Origin: Saprospiraceae bacterium
Lineage (GTDB): Bacteria > Bacteroidota > Bacteroidia > Chitinophagales > Saprospiraceae
Direction of reading: 5' to 3'
NCBI GenBank assembly: GCA_020436835.1
Contig: JAGQWZ010000094.1
Coordinates: forward strand, 55,431-119,430
Length of the DNA stretch: 64,000 nucleotides
Shown here in pieces: positions 34,274-43,725 of the stretch. A program made the translations under genes and the position numbers. The notes beneath the pieces were generated by a model. That model did not search any database. It saw only the letters and a program-made list of their open reading frames with translations, and was not told the origin of the DNA. The stretch's first letter is position 1. Every line of letters starts with the position of its first letter.

Positions 34274-35588
34274 TTGTTCTCAACCGGCCGACAAATTCCC
34301 GGACAGCCGCATAAGAAACAACCTGATCACGAAAGTGCGCTACTGTCTGCTCTATCTCATATTCCGTGGCATTAAGTGATGCGAGCACATTATACAAATG
34401 CATGCGCATATGTCCCTTCTGAATACCGGTGGTGATCAAAGACCGGACTGCCGCGAAATTTTGGGCCAATCCCATTACCGCAATGATCTTCATAAGCTCT
34501 TCTGCGTCAGGATGCCCCAGGAGCTCAAGAGAATGCTTGGCCATGGGATGCAATGTGGTTAATCCTCCTACCGTACCAATTGCCATGGGAATTTCCAATG
34601 AAAAGCGAAAGGTCCCATCCTGAATGCTGCAGTCGGTCAAACCCCGGTATTGGCCATCCCGGGCTGCGTAGGTATGACCGTTGGCTTCGACTGCTCGAAA
34701 ATCATTGGCCGTGGCTAAAATAACAGCATCTATTCCGTTAAAGATTCCCTTGTTATGTGTCGTTGCCCGGTATGGATCCACTTTGGCAATCTGAATCGCT
34801 TTCTGGAATCTTTTAGCCAATTGCAGTGAATCATAGGATTCAAAAGTGCCGAGAGCTTCGATTGGACATTCAACCCATGCTTGTACCAGACATTCCGGGG
34901 TGTAATTAGACAGGATAGACATGATTATTTCAAGGTCTTGACGATGCGGCTCGAAGCAGGGTTCACAAGCGACAAATTCCACCAGCGTTTTAGCAAAGCT
35001 CTCCAGAACGGAATTAATAAAATTGGCACCCATGGAGTCCGCTGTTTTGAAGCTTACCCTCAATTGATAGGTATTTGCCAGGCTATGGGATAGATCGACC
35101 AACTCAATTTTGGTGATGCCTCCTCCCCGCTGCTCCATATTTTTGGTCAAATCTTCCGAACGATGCCTTAATCTGTCTTTTAATGCGTCGATCCGGTTTA
35201 TGAGCAGATCAATATTTCCGTCCCAACTGAAATGGATCTGACCCACTTTTTCGGTTGATTTCACTTGCGCGTGAAATCCTCCACGCGACAACCAGTATTT
35301 GGCGGCATTGGCAGCTGCGGCCACCACCGAGCTTTCTTCTATGACCATTGGTATGCAATAAGACTTACCGTTGATCAGGAAGTTAGGTGCCACACCATAC
35401 GGAAGGTAGAAGTTACTGATGGTGTTTTCACTGAAGCGGTCAAGCAGTTTCTGTTTTTCCTCATCGATCAACCAATAACTCATCAGTTCTTTCATCACTC
35501 CCTCCGGATCCCGGAAGAAATTCTCTACAATCCATTGTAGTTTTTTCCTTTTTGAAAGCTTGGAGAAACCGCTTATTGATTTTTGCAT
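34266..35588 (-). CDS. mvaA: hydroxymethylglutaryl-CoA reductase, class II type
   Basis: HMG-CoA reductase makes mevalonate from HMG-CoA, or runs in reverse in class II catabolic enzymes. The 440-residue length fits class II. Recognisable are LPYGVAPNFLINGKSYCIPM, MVIEESSVVAAAANAA with the active Glu (about 86-101), THNKGIFNGIDAVILATAND with the catalytic Lys (about 274-293), a following FRAVEANGHTYAARDG, and a C-terminal His in KGHMRMHLYNVLAS. It begins 9 bp after the IPP isomerase stop, so an anabolic mevalonate role is likely. Its stop codon falls in an interspersed repeat, which may have replaced the original C-terminus; the last residues are VGRLRTSR. Confidence 0.92.
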   Translation of the reverse strand: MQKSISGFSKLSKRKKLQWIVENFFRDPEGVMKELMSYWLIDEEKQKLLDRFSENTISNFYLPYGVAPNFLINGKSYCIPMVIEESSVVAAAANAAKYWLSRGGFHAQVKSTEKVGQIHFSWDGNIDLLINRIDALKDRLRHRSEDLTKNMEQRGGGITKIELVDLSHSLANTYQLRVSFKTADSMGANFINSVLESFAKTLVEFVACEPCFEPHRQDLEIIMSILSNYTPECLVQAWVECPIEALGTFESYDSLQLAKRFQKAIQIAKVDPYRATTHNKGIFNGIDAVILATANDFRAVEANGHTYAARDGQYRGLTDCSIQDGTFRFSLEIPMAIGTVGGLTTLHPMAKHSLELLGHPDAEELMKIIAVMGLAQNFAAVRSLITTGIQKGHMRMHLYNVLASLNATEYEIEQTVAHFRDQVVSYAAVREFVGRLRTSR

Positions 35589-35597
35589 GTGCTGCTG

Positions 35598-36614
35598 CTA
35601 CTTGACTTTTAAAAAGGCTGTTGCCATTTTTAAACCCTCAACCTGTGTCTCCACAAATTTATATAGTTGTTCGTAACTTCCCATGGCATGTTTCAAAAAC
35701 GCGGAAGCCTGCCCGTAGACCGCATTCAAATTGCATTTTCCCATGAGGTAATATCCATCAAGGAAATTTCGTATACCGCCACTGATGATTACTTCCTGGC
35801 ATAATCTTCTATCGCCCAGCCTTTCAGCCAGCTCATTGACCATTGTAACCATCTCATCGGCATTATGACCTACAGCTACTAAAGGTACCAACTCTTCCAA
35901 CCTGTCATCCCTGTTTCGAAGCAATTCAAGCAGGGCAAAATTGGTACCCCCACTGGCACCGAAATCAATAGCAGCAAGAGGCAGTTGAAGTAACGCTGCG
36001 AGACTACCCATTCCCATACCCTGGCCGACCTCCTTAACGATAACCGGATACTTTGCAACATCGAGTAGACGGGATATCGTTTCTACCGGTGCTTTTCCGA
36101 TCAAATCACCCTCAGATTGAAACCATTCCTGCATCGGATTGATATGTACGATCAGACCATTCAATCCCAGTTTGTCGACCAATTCATCGACTAGCACCAA
36201 TTTCTGATCGGCAATTAAATGTTCCACCTGGGCAATACCCAGATTGCCAAAAAGGGGTTGGTGATCGCCGATGATCTTGCGAACATCAAAATCCGCTAAA
36301 TATTCATCCGAGTAAAGCAGCGACCGGCAGGATCCCAGACCCATGCCCATACCAAAATCATGACATATGCGAGCCAGGTTTTCATTGATCAATTTCCCCT
36401 TTTCCGTACCCCCGGTCATACTGGATACCCAGATCGGGGTCTTCAGCCGGATCGAAAGAAAATCTTTTTCAAGACTCATATCCACCGGATGGGGTTGGAG
36501 AACCGGTTCATAATAGAACCGGGAATCTATCTCTTCCCTTTTTACTTTTGATTTAAAGGCGAGCTCAATATGATCTCTTTTACGGTTTGCCGCTGTGGGA
36601 TCTTCTTTTGTCAC
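35598..36614 (-). CDS. fni: type 2 isopentenyl-diphosphate isomerase (FMN-dependent)
   Basis: This 338-residue enzyme interconverts IPP and DMAPP and is the flavin-dependent isomerase typical of organisms with the mevalonate pathway. It reads RKRDHIELAFKS at the start, WVSSMTGGTEKGKLINENLA (about 79-98), GMGMGLGSCRSLL, and VIVKEVGQGMGMGSLAALL (about 195-213), then IDFGASGGTNFALLELLR. It is the first gene of the minus-strand run, upstream of HMG-CoA reductase. Only some Bacteroidota use the mevalonate route, so this is informative for lineage. Confidence 0.93.
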   Translation of the reverse strand: MTKEDPTAANRKRDHIELAFKSKVKREEIDSRFYYEPVLQPHPVDMSLEKDFLSIRLKTPIWVSSMTGGTEKGKLINENLARICHDFGMGMGLGSCRSLLYSDEYLADFDVRKIIGDHQPLFGNLGIAQVEHLIADQKLVLVDELVDKLGLNGLIVHINPMQEWFQSEGDLIGKAPVETISRLLDVAKYPVIVKEVGQGMGMGSLAALLQLPLAAIDFGASGGTNFALLELLRNRDDRLEELVPLVAVGHNADEMVTMVNELAERLGDRRLCQEVIISGGIRNFLDGYYLMGKCNLNAVYGQASAFLKHAMGSYEQLYKFVETQVEGLKMATAFLKVK

Positions 36615-36872
36615 GGTACTAAATTAGAGGTCATAGCTAAAACTACAAATTTACCGGTTTGTTCGAAGATGAAGTCTGATGGTGATGGTTTTCCATGGAG
36701 AACCGCCATTCTTCAGAACAGAAATCCACCGGTTGTCAGATGAATCCGGAAATCTTCAGTCATAAGAGGAGATCGAATCGTCTCGAGGTATGTTTCTTAC
36801 CGATAATTTCTGGTGTGGGAGGGATAATTCTGGCACCGTATTTGGTGAGGTGATTGCAGCGTTCATTCTAAA

Positions 36873-38222
36873 ATGACGACCATGAGATTGTATAAGACCT
36901 TCCCCCAGGTCCTGTTTATCATATTTATATATAGTGGTGCTTTATGGGCATCCTCCGGTGATCCGGCAGATACCTATTTTGCTGAGGGTCTGGAGTTTTT
37001 CCGGAACCGGCAATTTTCTAAGGCGATAACCGCTTACAGCAAAGCTATTGCTGCGAGACCTGGGTTTACCAAGGCATACTATAATCGAGGCACTGCCCGC
37101 CTCAATCTCAACCAATACACAGAGGCGATCTCTGATTATAGCCGGGTTCTGGATAGTGAGCCCGAACACCTTAAAGCGCATTTGTACCGCGGTTTTTGTC
37201 ATCTCAAGCAGAAACGGTATCAGATTGCTCAAGCCGATTTTGATGCGGTAATTACACAGGATGCCACCAATACCGATGCATTATTCAATCGAGGTGTGGT
37301 GTTAATGAAACAGGAGCTTTTTAGCGCGGCAATCAGCGATTTTAATCAGACGGTCCGTTTTCAACCCGAGCACAGGGAGGCTTATTTTTGCCGGGGCTAT
37401 TGTTACAGTCAAATAGAGGACCTGCCCCAAGCTTTAGCAGATTACAATCAACAAATAAGGGTAAATCCAGCCCACACCCATGTCTACCTGAATAAGGCAA
37501 ATACTGAGATGCGTCTGGAGATGTATCAGGAAGCCCGGCTCAGTTACCACAAAGTGCTGACCCTGGAGCCTGACAATGTGGATGCCTATCATGGACGGGG
37601 ATTGGCCCATCTCCAGTTACAACAATTCGAACAATCAATTTACGACTTCAGTGAGGCCATTCGTTTGCAGCCTGATTTCATGAGCAGCTATAAAAACCGG
37701 GCATTGGCTTATATCGAACTCCAGCGCAAATCGGACGCGCTTCAGGATCTCGAGCAGTATCTGAAACATGATCCTTATGATAAGCAGACCTTGCTGACGC
37801 TGGGAAGGCTTCAGAATGAGATGGAAGAATATGCCAAAGCTGAACGAACAATGACCAGATTGCTGAATGACCATCCGGAGGAAGAACAGGCGTACTTACT
37901 ACGTGGATTTGCAAACCAGAAAACCGGCCACCATAGACAAGCACTGGAAGATTTCTCAACTGCCTTAAATCTTAAGCCGGACCATGAGAATGCACTTTTC
38001 AATCGAGGCAACCTTTATTTTGAATTGGGGGAATGGCAAAATTCGATAAAAGACTTCGGTGATTTGATCCGTATTAATAATAGCAACGATGCATCTTATC
38101 TGATGCGCGCAAAGGCCAGGATCAATGCATCTGAAGTGGCAGACGGCTGTCTGGATTTGAAAAAAGCCCGCTCATTGGGATCAGAAAAAGCCAAAGAATT
38201 ACTTATACGTTACTGCAAATAA
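36873..38222 (+). CDS. tetratricopeptide-repeat protein, probably exported
   Basis: The 449-residue protein has an N-terminal signal-like stretch (FPQVLFIIFIYSGALWASSG) and then about eleven consecutive TPRs from residue 30 to near the end. Each has the W/L-G-Y-A-F-A-P pattern, for example YYNRGTARLNLNQYTEAISD, AYHGRGLAHLQLQQFEQSIY and ALFNRGNLYFELGEWQNSIK. The repeats form a superhelical scaffold for protein binding. No enzymatic domain is present. It is monocistronic, with a hairpin terminator about 50 bp downstream. The function is unknown; periplasmic or surface complex assembly is likely. Confidence 0.88.
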   Translation: MTTMRLYKTFPQVLFIIFIYSGALWASSGDPADTYFAEGLEFFRNRQFSKAITAYSKAIAARPGFTKAYYNRGTARLNLNQYTEAISDYSRVLDSEPEHLKAHLYRGFCHLKQKRYQIAQADFDAVITQDATNTDALFNRGVVLMKQELFSAAISDFNQTVRFQPEHREAYFCRGYCYSQIEDLPQALADYNQQIRVNPAHTHVYLNKANTEMRLEMYQEARLSYHKVLTLEPDNVDAYHGRGLAHLQLQQFEQSIYDFSEAIRLQPDFMSSYKNRALAYIELQRKSDALQDLEQYLKHDPYDKQTLLTLGRLQNEMEEYAKAERTMTRLLNDHPEEEQAYLLRGFANQKTGHHRQALEDFSTALNLKPDHENALFNRGNLYFELGEWQNSIKDFGDLIRINNSNDASYLMRAKARINASEVADGCLDLKKARSLGSEKAKELLIRYCK

Positions 38223-38270
38223 AATCAGAAGAATCAGGTAAAAGGAACATTTGCGGTTATTATCTTAAGA

Positions 38271-38306
38271 AGGGGTGGCTCGAATTCGAGTCACCTTTTC
38301 TTTTGC
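38271..38306 (+). terminator. Rho-independent terminator after the TPR gene
   Basis: GGTGGCTCG (38274-38282) pairs with CGAGTCACC (38287-38295), one G-T pair, around an AATT loop. The stem can extend by weaker pairs and is followed by TTTTCTTTT. It separates the TPR gene from the ribosomal operon. Confidence 0.78.
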
Positions 38307-38373
38307 AGTGCGAAATTTTCACTGTTTATCAGGGGTTTATGAAAATGATCTTCTTCTTTTTTCGATAAAATCC

Positions 38374-38405
38374 TTTGGAATTTGCAGGAAAGAAGTCTAC
38401 ATTTG
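38374..38405 (+). promoter_or_regulatory. promoter of the rplM-rpsI-rpsB-tsf operon
   Basis: TTTG at 38374-38377 and TACATTTG at 38398-38405 are separated by 20 bp, an excellent match to the Bacteroidota -33/-7 promoter. The following bases GCACGC are the same as at the tRNA-Val promoter. The start site would lie about 38412, so translation from the longer rplM frame at 38375 is not possible from this transcript. Confidence 0.75.
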
Positions 38406-38449
38406 CACGCACTTTTACAAAAAGTGTTTTACGATTAAAAACGAATACA

Positions 38450-38893
38450 GTGGATACGTTAAGTTATAAAACAAAATCAACCCGGAAGGAGGATGTAGAG
38501 CGAAAGTGGTACATCGTTGATGCTGAGGGAGAAACAGTGGGCCGCATCTGCTCTAAGATAGCGCACGTTCTCAAGGGTAAGCATAAGCCTTCCTACACAC
38601 CACATGTTGACTGTGGTGACCATGTCATTGTGGTGAATGCTGACAAAATTCGATTCACCGGTAAAAAGCTTGCCCAGAAGGCTTACCTCTATCATACAGG
38701 ATATCCCGGGGGCCAGCGAAGGATTGTAGCAGGAGAGCTGTTATCTCGTAAGCCCCATCAAGTGGTGGAAAAGGCGGTGCGGGGTATGCTTCCGAAGAAT
38801 AAGTTGGGAAGAAAGATGATTAAAAAATTATTTGTGTATGCCGGTTCCGAGCATCCGCATCAGGCACAAAAACCCGAAACCTTTAAATTTTAA
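38450..38893 (+). CDS. rplM: 50S ribosomal protein L13
   Basis: L13 binds 23S rRNA early in large-subunit assembly. I start it at GTG 38450, giving MDTLSYKTKSTRK, which agrees with the Bacteroidota L13 N-terminus; a longer ATG frame from 38375 overlaps the promoter. The 147 residues include ERKWYIVDAEGETVGRICSK, YTPHVDCGDHVIVVNADKIR, and the C-terminal GMLPKNKLGRKMIKKLFVYA. It starts a four-gene translation operon: rpsI follows 5 bp after. Confidence 0.95.
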   Translation: MDTLSYKTKSTRKEDVERKWYIVDAEGETVGRICSKIAHVLKGKHKPSYTPHVDCGDHVIVVNADKIRFTGKKLAQKAYLYHTGYPGGQRRIVAGELLSRKPHQVVEKAVRGMLPKNKLGRKMIKKLFVYAGSEHPHQAQKPETFKF

Positions 38894-38898
38894 GAATT

Positions 38899-39285
38899 AT
38901 GGAAATGGTAAATGCTATTGGCAGAAGAAAAGGTGCAGTTGCACGAGTGTATGCCACGAGTGGAAAAGGTGCTGTTTTTATCAATGGTAAGGAGTTGAAG
39001 GACTATTTCCCTCAGCCCCATGTGCAGGACAAAGTACTGGCTCCATTCACTTTAATCCAGAGTGGAAATGTGTATGACTGGAATGTTAATGTTGCCGGCG
39101 GTGGATTCAAGGGACAGGCGGAAGCTGTACGTATGGGAATCTCCAGGGTGCTTGTGAAAATCAGCGAAGACAATCGTAAACCGCTTAAAGAAATGAAATT
39201 TCTTACCCGGGATGCCCGAGTGGTGGAACGTAAGAAGTATGGTAAGCCTAAGGCGCGCAAGAGCTTCCAGTTTAGTAAGCGTTAA
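38899..39285 (+). CDS. rpsI: 30S ribosomal protein S9
   Basis: S9 is a 30S head protein whose C-terminal tail contacts the P-site tRNA. The 128-residue protein has NAIGRRKGAVARVYATSGKG near the start, VAGGGFKGQAEAVRMGISRV (about 65-84), LTRDARVVERKKYGKPKARK and the conserved basic end SFQFSKR. It follows rplM by 5 bp, the normal order in bacteria. Confidence 0.97.
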   Translation: MEMVNAIGRRKGAVARVYATSGKGAVFINGKELKDYFPQPHVQDKVLAPFTLIQSGNVYDWNVNVAGGGFKGQAEAVRMGISRVLVKISEDNRKPLKEMKFLTRDARVVERKKYGKPKARKSFQFSKR

Positions 39286-39321
39286 TCTTATTCGAAAAAA
39301 TCTAGAAAAGTCAATAATCCA

Positions 39322-40047
39322 ATGGATAAACCGACCTATAATGAATTATTGGATGCCGGAGTGCACTTCGGTCACCTGAAAACAAAATGGAATCCCAACA
39401 TGCAGCCATATATCTTTATGGAGCGAAAGGGTATCCATATCATCGATCTCAACCGTACTTCTGTATGTCTTGAAAAAGCTGGCAGAGCACTAAAACAGCT
39501 GGCAAAATCAGGCAGAAAGATCATGTATGTAGCCACTAAGAAACAGGCTAAAGACATCATCCAGAATGCAGCCTCGTCCGTCGGTATGCCGTATGTGACC
39601 GAGCGATGGCTGGGTGGAATGATGACTAATTTTTCCACAATTCGCCGATCGGTCAAGAAAATGAACAACATTGATCGCATGTTGGCGGATGGTACTTTGA
39701 CCAGCGTTACCAAAAAAGAGAGACTGACGCTGACCCGGGAAAGGGATAAGCTGGAAAAAGTGCTGGGGGGTATTGCCGGATTAAATCGGTTACCTCATGC
39801 TGTTTTTCTTGTCGATATACATCACGAGCATTTGGCTTTGGCAGAAGCCCAACGTCTTGGTTTGAAGACTTTTGGCATGGTCGACACCAATTCAGATCCT
39901 AATCTGGTTGATTTTCCTGTTCCGGCCAATGATGATGCGTCCAAGTCGATTCGCATCATTACCGAATACATCACCAATTGCATCCGGGAAGGCCTTGAAG
40001 AAAGGAGAAAATCGAAAGAAGAGATCGAGAGCAGCGCTAAAGCCTGA
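39322..40047 (+). CDS. rpsB: 30S ribosomal protein S2
   Basis: S2 is a late-assembling 30S protein. The 241-residue protein includes LLDAGVHFGHLKTKWNPNMQ (about 5-24), the YIFMERKGIHIIDL segment, WLGGMMTNFSTIRRSV (about 94-109), and the C-terminal GMVDTNSDPNLVDFPVPAND. It is the third gene of the operon, with tsf next. All features are typical. Confidence 0.97.
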   Translation: MDKPTYNELLDAGVHFGHLKTKWNPNMQPYIFMERKGIHIIDLNRTSVCLEKAGRALKQLAKSGRKIMYVATKKQAKDIIQNAASSVGMPYVTERWLGGMMTNFSTIRRSVKKMNNIDRMLADGTLTSVTKKERLTLTRERDKLEKVLGGIAGLNRLPHAVFLVDIHHEHLALAEAQRLGLKTFGMVDTNSDPNLVDFPVPANDDASKSIRIITEYITNCIREGLEERRKSKEEIESSAKA

Positions 40048-40086
40048 AAAGGCAATTAAAATGTATAAATAACTAAAATTCTACTA

Positions 40087-40917
40087 ATGAGTAATATTTC
40101 AGCAGCAGATGTAAAAAAATTACGCGATCAAACCGGTGCCGGGATGATGGACTGCAAAAAGGCTCTTGCCGAAGCTGATGGAGATTTTGAAAAAGCCATC
40201 GAAGTACTTCGAAAGAAAGGACAAAAGCTCTCATTAAAAAGGGCTGAAAGAGAAGCGAAGGAAGGAGTGGTATACGCATTGGTCTCCGATAATCATAAAA
40301 AGGGAGTTGTGGTCAAACTAAGTTGCGAGACAGACTTCGTTGCAAAAAATCAAGACTTTATTGATCTGACCAAACAAATTGCCGAGATCGCTTTAGATAG
40401 TTTTCCCGAAAATCTGGATAAACTTCTGGAACAGAATATCAATGGTATTTCTATTTCCGATAAAGTGGTAGAACAGGTAGGTAAGATCGGAGAAAAGATC
40501 GAGCTGGCTTCATATGAACAGCTGGAAGCCCCACTGGTAGTACCTTATATCCATATGGGTTATAAAGCAGGAGTGATCGTAGGTCTAAATAAAGAAGATG
40601 TGTCCTATGAAGAAGCAGGCAAAGATGTGGCTATGCAGGTTGCAGCAATGAAGCCGGTGGCCGTTGACAAAGATGGTGTTGATTCCACAACTATCGAAAA
40701 AGAGATCGAGATTGGAAAAGAACAAGCTCGACTGGAAGGTAAACCCGAAGCAATGCTGGAAAAGATCGCTATGGGTAAGTTGAACAAATTCTTCAAGGAA
40801 CAGACCCTTCTCAACCAGGCCTTTGTCAAGGATAGCTCAATGACCGTTGATCAGTATCTAAAGAAACTAGATGGGGATCTAACCGTTAAGGCGTTCCGGC
40901 ATGTGGCGTTAGGATAA
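40087..40917 (+). CDS. tsf: elongation factor Ts
   Basis: EF-Ts exchanges GDP for GTP on EF-Tu. This 276-residue protein has the N-terminal UBA-like region [20 protein letters not shown] (about 8-27), the conserved [18 protein letters not shown] (about 75-92), and the C-terminal [19 protein letters not shown]. It ends the transcription unit: a hairpin plus T-run follows 8 bp after the stop. Confidence 0.97.
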   Translation: MSNISAADVKKLRDQTGAGMMDCKKALAEADGDFEKAIEVLRKKGQKLSLKRAEREAKEGVVYALVSDNHKKGVVVKLSCETDFVAKNQDFIDLTKQIAEIALDSFPENLDKLLEQNINGISISDKVVEQVGKIGEKIELASYEQLEAPLVVPYIHMGYKAGVIVGLNKEDVSYEEAGKDVAMQVAAMKPVAVDKDGVDSTTIEKEIEIGKEQARLEGKPEAMLEKIAMGKLNKFFKEQTLLNQAFVKDSSMTVDQYLKKLDGDLTVKAFRHVALG

Positions 40918-40924
40918 AAAATTT

Positions 40925-40958
40925 AGAGAGCGAATCAATTTTGGTTCGCTCTTTTTTT
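40925..40958 (+). terminator. Rho-independent terminator after tsf
   Basis: AGAGCGAA (40927-40934) and TTCGCTCT (40945-40952) are perfect arms that extend by several pairs, with a T-run (40953-40958). It closes the ribosomal operon and lies just upstream of pyrH, which must have its own promoter or rely on read-through. Confidence 0.88.
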
Positions 40959-40973
40959 AGAATAAAGTTTGCA

Positions 40974-41690
40974 ATGTCTTTAAAATATAAGCGAGTACTG
41001 CTTAAACTCTCCGGCGAATCATTAATGGGTGATCAGGCATTTGGGATTCAACCCAAGATGCTGCTACATTATGCTCAACAAATCAAGGAAGTTCGAAATC
41101 TGGGAGCAGAGATCGCCGTAGTAATTGGTGGGGGTAATATTTTTCGCGGCTTGCAGGCTAAGCAATCCGGCATTGAAAGAGTGCAAGGTGACTACATGGG
41201 AATGATGGCTACAGTGATCAATGGAATGGCTTTGCAGAGTGCTCTTGAAGAGCTGGGGGTATTCACCCGATTGATTTCTGCCATTGAAATGAAAGAGATC
41301 GCAGAGCCTTATATCCGTCGCCGGGCTATCCGGCACCTTGAGAAAGGACGCGTGCTGATTTTCGCGGCCGGTACGGGGAGCCCTTATTTCACCACAGACT
41401 CCGCCGCTGCCCTGCGTGCCAATGAAGTTTGCGCCGACGTAATTTTGAAAGGTACCCGGGTTGATGGGATTTACAGCGCCGATCCAGAGGAATTTCCAGA
41501 TGCCATTAAGTATGAGCAACTGAGTTTTGATGAAGCCATCTCTATGGGGCTGAAAGTCATGGATATGACCGCGTTTACCCTTTGTAAAGAAAATGATCTG
41601 CCAATAGTCGTTTTTGATGTGATTACCGCGGGCAACCTGGAGAAAGTGGTGAAGGGAGACCTGATCGGTACGGTCGTCAGTAACATATAG
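40974..41690 (+). CDS. pyrH: UMP kinase
   Basis: UMP kinase makes UDP from UMP and ATP. I start at ATG 40974 ([19 protein letters not shown]); the longer frame from GTG 40941 would run through the terminator stem. The 238 residues show [32 protein letters not shown] (about 50-68), [19 protein letters not shown] (about 136-154) and [12 protein letters not shown]. The usual partner frr is not adjacent; the next gene is convergent. Nothing unusual otherwise. Confidence 0.95.
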   Translation: MSLKYKRVLLKLSGESLMGDQAFGIQPKMLLHYAQQIKEVRNLGAEIAVVIGGGNIFRGLQAKQSGIERVQGDYMGMMATVINGMALQSALEELGVFTRLISAIEMKEIAEPYIRRRAIRHLEKGRVLIFAAGTGSPYFTTDSAAALRANEVCADVILKGTRVDGIYSADPEEFPDAIKYEQLSFDEAISMGLKVMDMTAFTLCKENDLPIVVFDVITAGNLEKVVKGDLIGTVVSNI

Positions 41691-41888
41691 ACCCTCGCAG
41701 AGGGATGTATGAAGATCTTAAGTAAGAGAAACCTATTTTAAAATTCACCCAACCAGTACTCACCTGGCTTTTTACATTCAAAAATCCGGCTGGAGAAGGC
41801 TTAGAGCATAATATTTCCTCTTATCCAAGATATTGATATTTTAACAACCGTATCCAATTCTTTAATTGTTCCTACTGCGTTTCAAAAT

Positions 41889-43202
41889 CTACCTAAGCGT
41901 AAAATCTGTTTCATATGCCCGGAGCATAATTTTTGTTTTTACCCCGCTATCTCCTATTCCGGCCTTAATTTTCAATTCATCGCCTTTTTCCTGCCGGTCA
42001 ATTTTATTAAATAATTGTTGATCGAAAGAAATGTTTCCATATTTCATTTCGGCATCGAGTGAGTATTTTAGATCCTGCGGCAGGCCAAAACGCATACGGT
42101 CGTATTTACTATCAACGGAAATTTCGGATACTGACTTCGATACCGTATTTACGTCTACGGAGGATTCATACCCAGTTAACACAAAGCGATGATTCAAAAC
42201 ATCAATGTCAAAGGTGCCATATTTATCATTTTTCGCGATAACTTCATCTAACCTGCCAATGATAAAATCTGTCTCGTAACTGCCGGCTAAATCCAGAATC
42301 GACAATGACTCTGCTCTGACGCTTCCATATTTACATTCCGCTGATAACTTTTTTCCAGATTTAATTTCCAATTCGGTTTCATAGAGGGACAATTTTATAT
42401 CTCCGATATTGGCGAGAGTGAAATGAGAATATTTATCGGATATTGAACTACTTTGGGGAATGTCTCCAATAATGTATGTGTCTTCATAAGATTCAAGGTT
42501 CAATTGAGCGCATTGGTCAAATTTAACTTTCGAATATTTGGATTTAATCTGCAGATTTGCGCCGGTGCCTCCGGTCGATTTACATTCATATAAATCAAAT
42601 AGGCCTTGTTGAAAGTCACCAAAATTCAGGGTTGAGTATTTAGAGTTAATGGTCAAAGAACCACCAATATTTTTAGCGATCAACTCTCCACTGTAAAGAT
42701 CTATTTCGAGATTTCCGGTCAAGTTTGAAGCCACCTCAATTTTTTCATATTTATTTTTCAACGCGATATTTTCAAGAGGTGGTGCTTGAATAGTCATAAT
42801 CATCTCGAGATCCTTTATGTCATGGGCTACATCTCCATTTTTAAGCTTAACGGTTGCTTTTCCATGGTTTTCAACCCAACTGGAAATCTGTGAGGCCGAG
42901 ATGACTTCCAATTCATTTCCATTGTTTCGATCATCGAGTTTTATTGCTTCAAAAAGCAGATCGATATCTTCCTGGGTTTTCCCGGTTATTCTCACCTTCA
43001 ATTCTATATGAATTTCACCGTCGGAACTATTTTTCAATAATAGGGGACCCCTCCGGTGCGTGATATTCAATTTGCGAATCCCACTGGGACTATAATTCTT
43101 GGTATATGTTTGCTCTTTTTCCTGTGACTGACCCGACAGGGGTACACAATAGAAGGAAAACAGTATACCGCTAATAAATAGAATGTTGATTATTCTTTTC
43201 AT
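41889..43202 (-). CDS. secreted repeat protein of the ECF-sigma triad (DUF4097-like beta-solenoid)
   Basis: I start at ATG 43202, giving a signal peptide MKRIINILFISGILFSFY, with a 32-bp overlap with the preceding anti-sigma gene. The mature part alternates two short motifs through residues about 150-430: KY-x-x-h-x-h (KYEKIEV, KYSTLNF, KYSKVKF, KYSHFTL, KYGSVRA, KYGTFDI, KYDRMRF, KYGNISF) and an aromatic-acidic one (YSGEL, YEDTY, YETEL, YETDF, YESSV, YETDF). This regular beta pattern suggests a solenoid like GIN/DUF4097 putative adhesins. It is co-encoded with sigma and anti-sigma, so it may be the regulated product or part of the sensor. No enzyme motif is seen. Confidence 0.8.
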   Translation of the reverse strand: MKRIINILFISGILFSFYCVPLSGQSQEKEQTYTKNYSPSGIRKLNITHRRGPLLLKNSSDGEIHIELKVRITGKTQEDIDLLFEAIKLDDRNNGNELEVISASQISSWVENHGKATVKLKNGDVAHDIKDLEMIMTIQAPPLENIALKNKYEKIEVASNLTGNLEIDLYSGELIAKNIGGSLTINSKYSTLNFGDFQQGLFDLYECKSTGGTGANLQIKSKYSKVKFDQCAQLNLESYEDTYIIGDIPQSSSISDKYSHFTLANIGDIKLSLYETELEIKSGKKLSAECKYGSVRAESLSILDLAGSYETDFIIGRLDEVIAKNDKYGTFDIDVLNHRFVLTGYESSVDVNTVSKSVSEISVDSKYDRMRFGLPQDLKYSLDAEMKYGNISFDQQLFNKIDRQEKGDELKIKAGIGDSGVKTKIMLRAYETDFTLR

Positions 43203-43725
43203 AGTACAATTTCTTTTTATCAATTTCATTTGAAAGCCTTTCCAAGAGATCTAATTGTCGTTGATGGTATCGCATTAAAACGCGTACGATGGCTTCATCT
43301 TTACCCATATTCTGTAAATCATTTATCGCTGTCTGATAGTTATTTCCTAAAATTTGCATTTCCTCAAAGAGCTCAGGAAATTCCTCGGGACTAATGGTAT
43401 CAAAAGATAAAGCTGTTTTTCTTGCGTGAATCTGTTGGTTGTATTGATCGAATTCTTTTTTAAGTTCAGGGTAGGTTTCGGCAATGAAGTGATCGGGATT
43501 CATCAGATCATTCCGGTTAATCTGAATCGTCAGGTAAAGCACTGTTGCGCTCAGTATAAAGATTATGGAAGCTGCGGCAGCGATCCAAAATTTATTCGAT
43601 CCCTTATTTTTATTTTCGGAGAGCTGATCATTGATACCCATCCATATTCTGTCTTCGCTCACCAGCTCAATCTGATCAAACCTTTCCTGGTTTTCTCTCA
43701 CTATTTTTTCGAGCTCCTCATTCAT
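43171..43725 (-). CDS. anti-sigma factor-like single-pass membrane protein
   Basis: This 184-residue protein has a short cytoplasmic N-terminus (IVRENQERFDQIELVSEDRI), one hydrophobic helix FWIAAAASIIFILSATVLYL (about 46-65), and a helical C-terminal region that may be periplasmic. The layout matches anti-sigma factors that hold ECF sigma factors at the membrane. No zinc-finger HxxxCxxC motif is present. It overlaps the sigma gene end by 8 bp and the next gene start by 32 bp, indicating translational coupling. The assignment rests on topology and gene order; the sequence alone does not identify it. Confidence 0.72.
   Translation of the reverse strand: MNEELEKIVRENQERFDQIELVSEDRIWMGINDQLSENKNKGSNKFWIAAAASIIFILSATVLYLTIQINRNDLMNPDHFIAETYPELKKEFDQYNQQIHARKTALSFDTISPEEFPELFEEMQILGNNYQTAINDLQNMGKDEAIVRVLMRYHQRQLDLLERLSNEIDKKKLYYEKNNQHSIY

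Noticed and set aside
38375..38449. N-terminal extension of L13 from the ATG at 38375
   Set aside because: It overlaps the -33/-7 promoter, and the GTG at 38450 gives the normal L13 N-terminus.
40941..40973. pyrH start at GTG 40941
   Set aside because: It would lie within the terminator stem; ATG 40974 gives the conserved UMP kinase start.
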